Translations under genes and position numbers: made by a program
Assembly: GCA_025054905.1 (NCBI GenBank)
Contig: JANWZF010000294.1
Location: 1-9,051 of the forward strand
Direction of reading: 5' to 3'
Length of the DNA: 9,051 bases
Origin: Tepidimonas sp.
GTDB taxonomy: Bacteria > Pseudomonadota > Gammaproteobacteria > Burkholderiales > Burkholderiaceae_C
In this document: positions 5,334 through 9,051 of the stretch, one piece after another
How the letters are laid out: every line of letters starts with the position of its first letter
How positions within the stretch are numbered: the first letter of the stretch is position 1
Notes under the pieces: generated by a model
Database searches by the model: none
Seen by the model: the letters and a program-made list of their open reading frames with translations, nothing else
What the model was told of the DNA's origin: nothing

Positions 5334-7793
5334 ATGCGCCAAACGGTTTGTGCTTCTTCGCCCTCACCGCGCCAGCTGTCGCCGGCCGGCGCGCGGCTGC
5401 GCCTGCGACCGCTGGCGGGACTGCTGGCTCTGCTGGGGACGGCCCCGGCCCTGGCCCAGACGCTGGTGTTGCAGCCGTCGCTGGTGCTGCAGGAAATCCC
5501 GTCGGCTTTGCGGCGCCAGCTGCCCGTGACCGTGGAAGGCGAGCGCATCGAGGGCCGCACCGATGAACGCGTGGAGGTGATCGGCCAGGCGGTGCTGCGC
5601 CGGCACGATCTGGTGTTGCGCGCCGAGCGCCTGTCGCACACCAGCGCCGACGACACCGCCGTGGCCGAGGGGCAGGTGCGCATCCTCCGGCTGGGCGACC
5701 TCTACGAAGGCCAACGCCTGCAGCTCAAGCTCGACACGTTCGAGGGCCGCTTCGACGAGGTGCGCTTCGAGCTGGCGCGCACCGGCGGGCGCGGGCAGGC
5801 CGAGCGGGTCGATTTTTTGGATGAACAGCGCTCGGTGGCCCACCAGGTGCGCTACAGCACCTGTCCGCGGCCGCCGACCCAGCCCTGGCGGCCAGACTGG
5901 GCGCTGACCGCCGAGGAGGTGCACTTCGACCTGGAGACCGACACCGGCCAGGCTCGCGCGGCGCGACTGGAGTTTCAGGGAGTCCCCCTGCTGGCGGCAC
6001 CGTGGCTGAGTTTTCCCTTGTCGGATGCGCGCAAAAGCGGCGTGCTGCCGCCCACGCTGAACCTGGACAACAAGAGCGGACTGGAGACCACCGTCCCCTA
6101 CTACTTCAACCTCGCCCCCAACCGCGACGCCACGCTGTATCCGACGCTGATGACGCGCCGCGGGCTCGATCTGGGCGGGGAATACCGCTACCTGGAACCC
6201 ACTTACGGTGGACAGCTGCGTGCGGCCTACATGGCCAGCGACCGCCTGCGCCAGCGCGATCGCTGGGCCTACGCGGTGCAGCACCAGCAGGCGCTGCCAG
6301 GGCTGGACTGGCTGCCCGGCGCAGGTTTACGGATCCACCTCAACCGCGTCAGTGACGATGACTACTGGCGCGACTTTCCCCGCACCAGCATCATCACCCA
6401 CGTGGCGCAGCGCCTGCTGGTCAACGAAGTGGCGCTCAGCGGAGGCTGGGACGAAGGCTCGTACAGCCTGCTGGCGCAGCGCTGGCAAACCCTGGGAGCT
6501 GCGGCAAGCCTGGGCAGCGTCGGGCCGGAGCAGATCGTCGCCCCCTACGACCGCTGGCCGTCGCTGGCGCTGCGCTGGCGGCCGCAGGCCTGGGGTGGCA
6601 CCGAGATGCCATGGGACGGCTGGCGCCTCAGCGTCGATGCGGAGCTGACGCAGTTTCGCACCGCCCGGCGGCCCACCGTGTGGGATGGTGTGTCGGCCGG
6701 CGACCAGCGCACCGATCTGGACGGCACGCGCGGGCTGGGAGTGCTGCGCCTGCAACGGCGCTGGGAAGCGCCCGGCTGGTACGTGCAGCCCAGCCTGCAG
6801 TGGCATGGACGCCACTACCAGTTCGAACAAGCCTTGGGCGACGGCCGGCGCAGCGTCAGCCTGGCCCTGCCGACGCTGGCGCTGGAGGGCGGGCTGGTGT
6901 TCGAACGCGAGACCCGTTGGGGTGAGCGCGCCGTCGTGCAGACGCTGGAGCCGCGTGTGCTGCTGGCCGCCACCCCGTACCGCGACCAGCGCCTGCTGCC
7001 GGTGTACGACGCGGCCGCCTTCGACTTCAACCTGGCCACCATTTTCGCCCCCAACCCGTACGCGGGCCACGACCGCATCGCCGATGCGCGCGCGCTGACC
7101 TACGGCCTGACCACTCGCCTGTACGCCGCCGACAGCGGGGCGGAGCTGGCCACGCTGGGCGTGGCGCAACGCCTGCGTCTGCGCGAGCAGCGCGTCACGC
7201 TGCCCAACGAGGCGGCACTGACCAGCGGGCGCAGCGACATTCTCATCGGTGCCGCGCTGCAGCCGGACCGGTTCTGGTCCTTCCAAGGCACCTGGCAGTT
7301 CAACACCACGCAGCGCACCTCGGTGCGCACGCTGCTGTCGGCGCGCTATCAGCCCGGGCCGTACCGGGTGTTCAGCGCCGCCTACCGTAACAACGAAACC
7401 ACAGTGGCGCGCAGCCGCCTGCTGGATCTGGCGTGGCAGTGGCCCCTGGCGGCGCTGGGTGGTTCGGCACCGGCCGCACTGCCCGGCCAGGCACTGGGGC
7501 CGGGCCAGTGGTACGGGGTCGGACGCCTGAATTACAGCCTGTTGGAGCGGCGCGTCGTCGACCTGGTGGCAGGCTTCGAATACGATGCGGGCTGCTGGAT
7601 CGCGCGCGTGGTGCTGGAGCGGCTGCAGCAAAGCCGCAGCAGCGCCAACCAGCGCATCCTGCTGCAACTGGAGTTTGCGGGCTTTTCCCGCCTGGGCAGC
7701 AACCCGCTGCAGGCGCTGCGCCAGCACATACCGCGCTACCAGTATCTGCGCGAGGACGTCAACCCGCCGAGCCGTTTCCAACGCTATGAGTGA
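5334..7793 (+). CDS. lptD: LPS-assembly protein LptD (outer-membrane translocon)
   Basis: LptD forms the outer-membrane barrel that, plugged by lipoprotein LptE, receives LPS from the LptA bridge and inserts it into the outer leaflet. This copy has 819 residues. Residues 1-41 look like a Sec signal peptide: basic stretch, LAGLLALLG core, then ALA before Gln42. An LptA-like beta-jellyroll follows (about 50-180), and the large C-terminal barrel begins near 200. PYYFNLAPNRDATLYP (255-270) and the RRGLDLGGEYRYL that follows are hallmark segments, and SNPLQALRQHIP lies near the end. The mature chain has only two cysteines, C177 (STCP) and C754 (DAGCW), where E. coli has four. ATG 5334 is the only sensible start: an in-frame ATG at 5256 would sit inside amgK and precede the signal peptide with a foreign extension. 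There is no clear Shine-Dalgarno. surA overlaps its end by 8 bases. Confidence 0.96.
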   Translation: MRQTVCASSPSPRQLSPAGARLRLRPLAGLLALLGTAPALAQTLVLQPSLVLQEIPSALRRQLPVTVEGERIEGRTDERVEVIGQAVLRRHDLVLRAERLSHTSADDTAVAEGQVRILRLGDLYEGQRLQLKLDTFEGRFDEVRFELARTGGRGQAERVDFLDEQRSVAHQVRYSTCPRPPTQPWRPDWALTAEEVHFDLETDTGQARAARLEFQGVPLLAAPWLSFPLSDARKSGVLPPTLNLDNKSGLETTVPYYFNLAPNRDATLYPTLMTRRGLDLGGEYRYLEPTYGGQLRAAYMASDRLRQRDRWAYAVQHQQALPGLDWLPGAGLRIHLNRVSDDDYWRDFPRTSIITHVAQRLLVNEVALSGGWDEGSYSLLAQRWQTLGAAASLGSVGPEQIVAPYDRWPSLALRWRPQAWGGTEMPWDGWRLSVDAELTQFRTARRPTVWDGVSAGDQRTDLDGTRGLGVLRLQRRWEAPGWYVQPSLQWHGRHYQFEQALGDGRRSVSLALPTLALEGGLVFERETRWGERAVVQTLEPRVLLAATPYRDQRLLPVYDAAAFDFNLATIFAPNPYAGHDRIADARALTYGLTTRLYAADSGAELATLGVAQRLRLREQRVTLPNEAALTSGRSDILIGAALQPDRFWSFQGTWQFNTTQRTSVRTLLSARYQPGPYRVFSAAYRNNETTVARSRLLDLAWQWPLAALGGSAPAALPGQALGPGQWYGVGRLNYSLLERRVVDLVAGFEYDAGCWIARVVLERLQQSRSSANQRILLQLEFAGFSRLGSNPLQALRQHIPRYQYLREDVNPPSRFQRYE

Positions 7794-9051
7794 CCCGATG
7801 ACCCTGAAGCGCCGGTGGCTGACGCTGGCAGCCGTTGTGCTGAGCCTGGCGGCGGATCCCCTGGCGGCGCAAAACCCGGACGCCACACGCCCACCGTCGG
7901 TCGCCACGGTGGACCACGTGGTGGCGCTGGTCGGCGGCCAGCCGATCACCGCCAGCGAGCTGCGCGCGCGCCTGGCGCGCCTGGATCTGCCCCCCCATGC
8001 ACCGGCCACGCTGCGCGCCGAAGCCGCGCGCGAGGTGCTGGAGCGCCTGATCGACGAGCGCGCGCTGCTGCAAAGCGCGCAGGAGCTGGGGGTGCGTGTC
8101 AGCGAAGCCGATGTCGATGCCGCTGCGCTCGAAGTGGCGCGGCGCAACGGCCTGACGCTGGCGCAGCTGCGCGAGCAGCTGCCCGCTGCCGGCCTGAGCT
8201 GGAACAGCTGGCGCGCCAGTCTGCGTGACGAGCTGATGCTGCAGCGCCTGCGCGAGCGCGAGGAGGCGCGTGCGCGCGTCAGCGAGGCCGAGATCGACGC
8301 GTGGCTGCGCGAGCGGCAGCGTCCCAGCGACCCGGCCCAGGTGGCGCTGGAGCTGGCCCAGGTGCTGGTGCCGGTGCCCGAAGGCGCCGGTGCCGAGGCC
8401 GACGCCCGCGCGCGCCAGCAAGCCGAGGAGATCGCGCGGCGCGCGCGCGCCGGAGAGGACTTGGTGGCAATGGCGCGCGCGCACACCGAGACCCCGCAAG
8501 CCGTACAGGGCGGCCGGCTGGGACTGCGCAGCGCCGACCGCTACCCGACCCTGTTCTGGGACGCGGTGCGGGGTCTGCCGCCCGGCAGCATCGTGGGGCC
8601 GCTGCGCAGTGGAGCCGGCTGGCACGTGCTGAAGGTGCTGACACAGCAGCACATCGAGCTGCCCAGCCCGACGGTGACCCAGACCGAGGTGCGGCACATC
8701 CTGCTGCGCGCCGATGGCGACTCCGAACGCGCCCAAGCCCTGCGCCGCCTGAGCGAGCTGCGTGCGCGCATCGCCAGTGGGCAGATTTCCTTCGAAGCCG
8801 CCGCGCGCCAATTTAGCCAGGACACCAGTGCCAGCGACGGGGGTCGGCTCGGCTGGGCCAGCCCGGGGCTGTTCGTGCCGGAGTTCGAGCAGGCCATGGA
8901 TGCGCTGGCGCCGGGGCAGCTGTCCGAGCCCGTGGTCACGCGTTTTGGCGTGCATCTGATCGAAGTGCTGCAACGCCGCGAGGTGCCGCGCAGCGCGCGC
9001 GAACAGCGCGAAGCGGTGCGGGCGCTGCTGCGCCAGCGCAAGGCCGACGAG
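7786..9051 (+). CDS. surA: Periplasmic chaperone / peptidyl-prolyl isomerase SurA (partial, C-terminus outside window)
   Basis: SurA escorts unfolded outer-membrane proteins, LptD among its known clients, across the periplasm to the BAM complex. I translated this frame directly: 422 codons, open to the last base, so probably only about 15-30 residues are missing. A signal peptide is visible (KRRWLTLAAVVLSLAADPLAA, cut near Gln). The N-terminal chaperone domain follows with VVALVGGQPITASELRAR. Two parvulin domains come next, at about 186-287 and 295-395. The second keeps both conserved histidines (H304 in VRHILL, H390 in GVHLIE). The first has Gln192 in LAQVLV where relatives have His, and keeps H280 in GWHVLKV. 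The start could be ATG 7786, overlapping the lptD end by 8 bases, or ATG 7798, 4 bases after the lptD stop; neither has a strong Shine-Dalgarno. Cotranscription with lptD is very likely. Confidence 0.95.
   Translation, partial: MSDPMTLKRRWLTLAAVVLSLAADPLAAQNPDATRPPSVATVDHVVALVGGQPITASELRARLARLDLPPHAPATLRAEAAREVLERLIDERALLQSAQELGVRVSEADVDAAALEVARRNGLTLAQLREQLPAAGLSWNSWRASLRDELMLQRLREREEARARVSEAEIDAWLRERQRPSDPAQVALELAQVLVPVPEGAGAEADARARQQAEEIARRARAGEDLVAMARAHTETPQAVQGGRLGLRSADRYPTLFWDAVRGLPPGSIVGPLRSGAGWHVLKVLTQQHIELPSPTVTQTEVRHILLRADGDSERAQALRRLSELRARIASGQISFEAAARQFSQDTSASDGGRLGWASPGLFVPEFEQAMDALAPGQLSEPVVTRFGVHLIEVLQRREVPRSAREQREAVRALLRQRKADE

Noticed and set aside
6327..8486. 719-codon open frame on the minus strand, antisense to lptD and surA
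   Set aside because: Its Arg/Ser/Ala-rich translation has no recognisable domain, and it spans two well-supported genes. Long antisense frames are expected opposite GC-rich coding sequence.
7759..8973. 404-codon open frame on the minus strand, antisense to surA
   Set aside because: It is entirely covered by surA, whose domains and signal peptide are clear; the His/Gln/Gly-rich product looks like a codon-bias shadow.

Overview
The window is GC-rich, densely coding bacterial chromosome. It carries seven genes, two of them cut by the window edges. Gene content and protein style point to a betaproteobacterium of the order Burkholderiales, probably Comamonadaceae-like. The reasons are a three-gene transhydrogenase with split alpha subunit, a NudJ-type Nudix enzyme, and amgK divergent from lptD-surA. 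The taxonomic call is inference from gene order and composition, not from a marker gene. No mobile element, tRNA, rRNA, CRISPR array or phage gene was seen.

Region 1 (1-2737, minus strand) is the operon pntAA-pntAB-pntB, encoding the proton-translocating NAD(P) transhydrogenase. The first two genes are 29 bp apart, the second and third overlap by ATGA, and all three have good Shine-Dalgarno sequences. pntB runs off the left edge. The enzyme links the proton gradient to hydride transfer between NADH and NADP+.

Region 2 (2738-2888) is a 151-bp divergent intergenic stretch with a near-perfect 9-bp inverted repeat and -10-like boxes. It separates pntAA from a NudJ-like Nudix hydrolase (plus strand).

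Region 3 (3392-5286, minus strand) is amgK followed closely by rsmE. amgK encodes a cell-wall amino-sugar kinase and rsmE a 16S rRNA m3U1498 methyltransferase. rsmE converges on the Nudix gene so tightly that one CTAG palindrome supplies both stop codons. The usual partners murU (beside amgK) and mnmA (beside nudJ) are not here, so rsmE may sit at a rearrangement junction.

Region 4 (5334-9051, plus strand) is lptD followed by surA, overlapping by 8 bp and divergent from amgK across 47 bp. LptD inserts lipopolysaccharide into the outer membrane; SurA is the periplasmic chaperone that helps LptD and other outer-membrane barrels fold. With amgK, this half of the window is a cell-envelope cluster like the known amgK / lptD-surA neighbourhood of Pseudomonas.

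I did not find a previously undescribed system. The points most worth a second look are an extra loop in the PntAA nucleotide-binding domain, an LptD with only two mature cysteines, the shared stop palindrome, and the gene-order breaks around rsmE.
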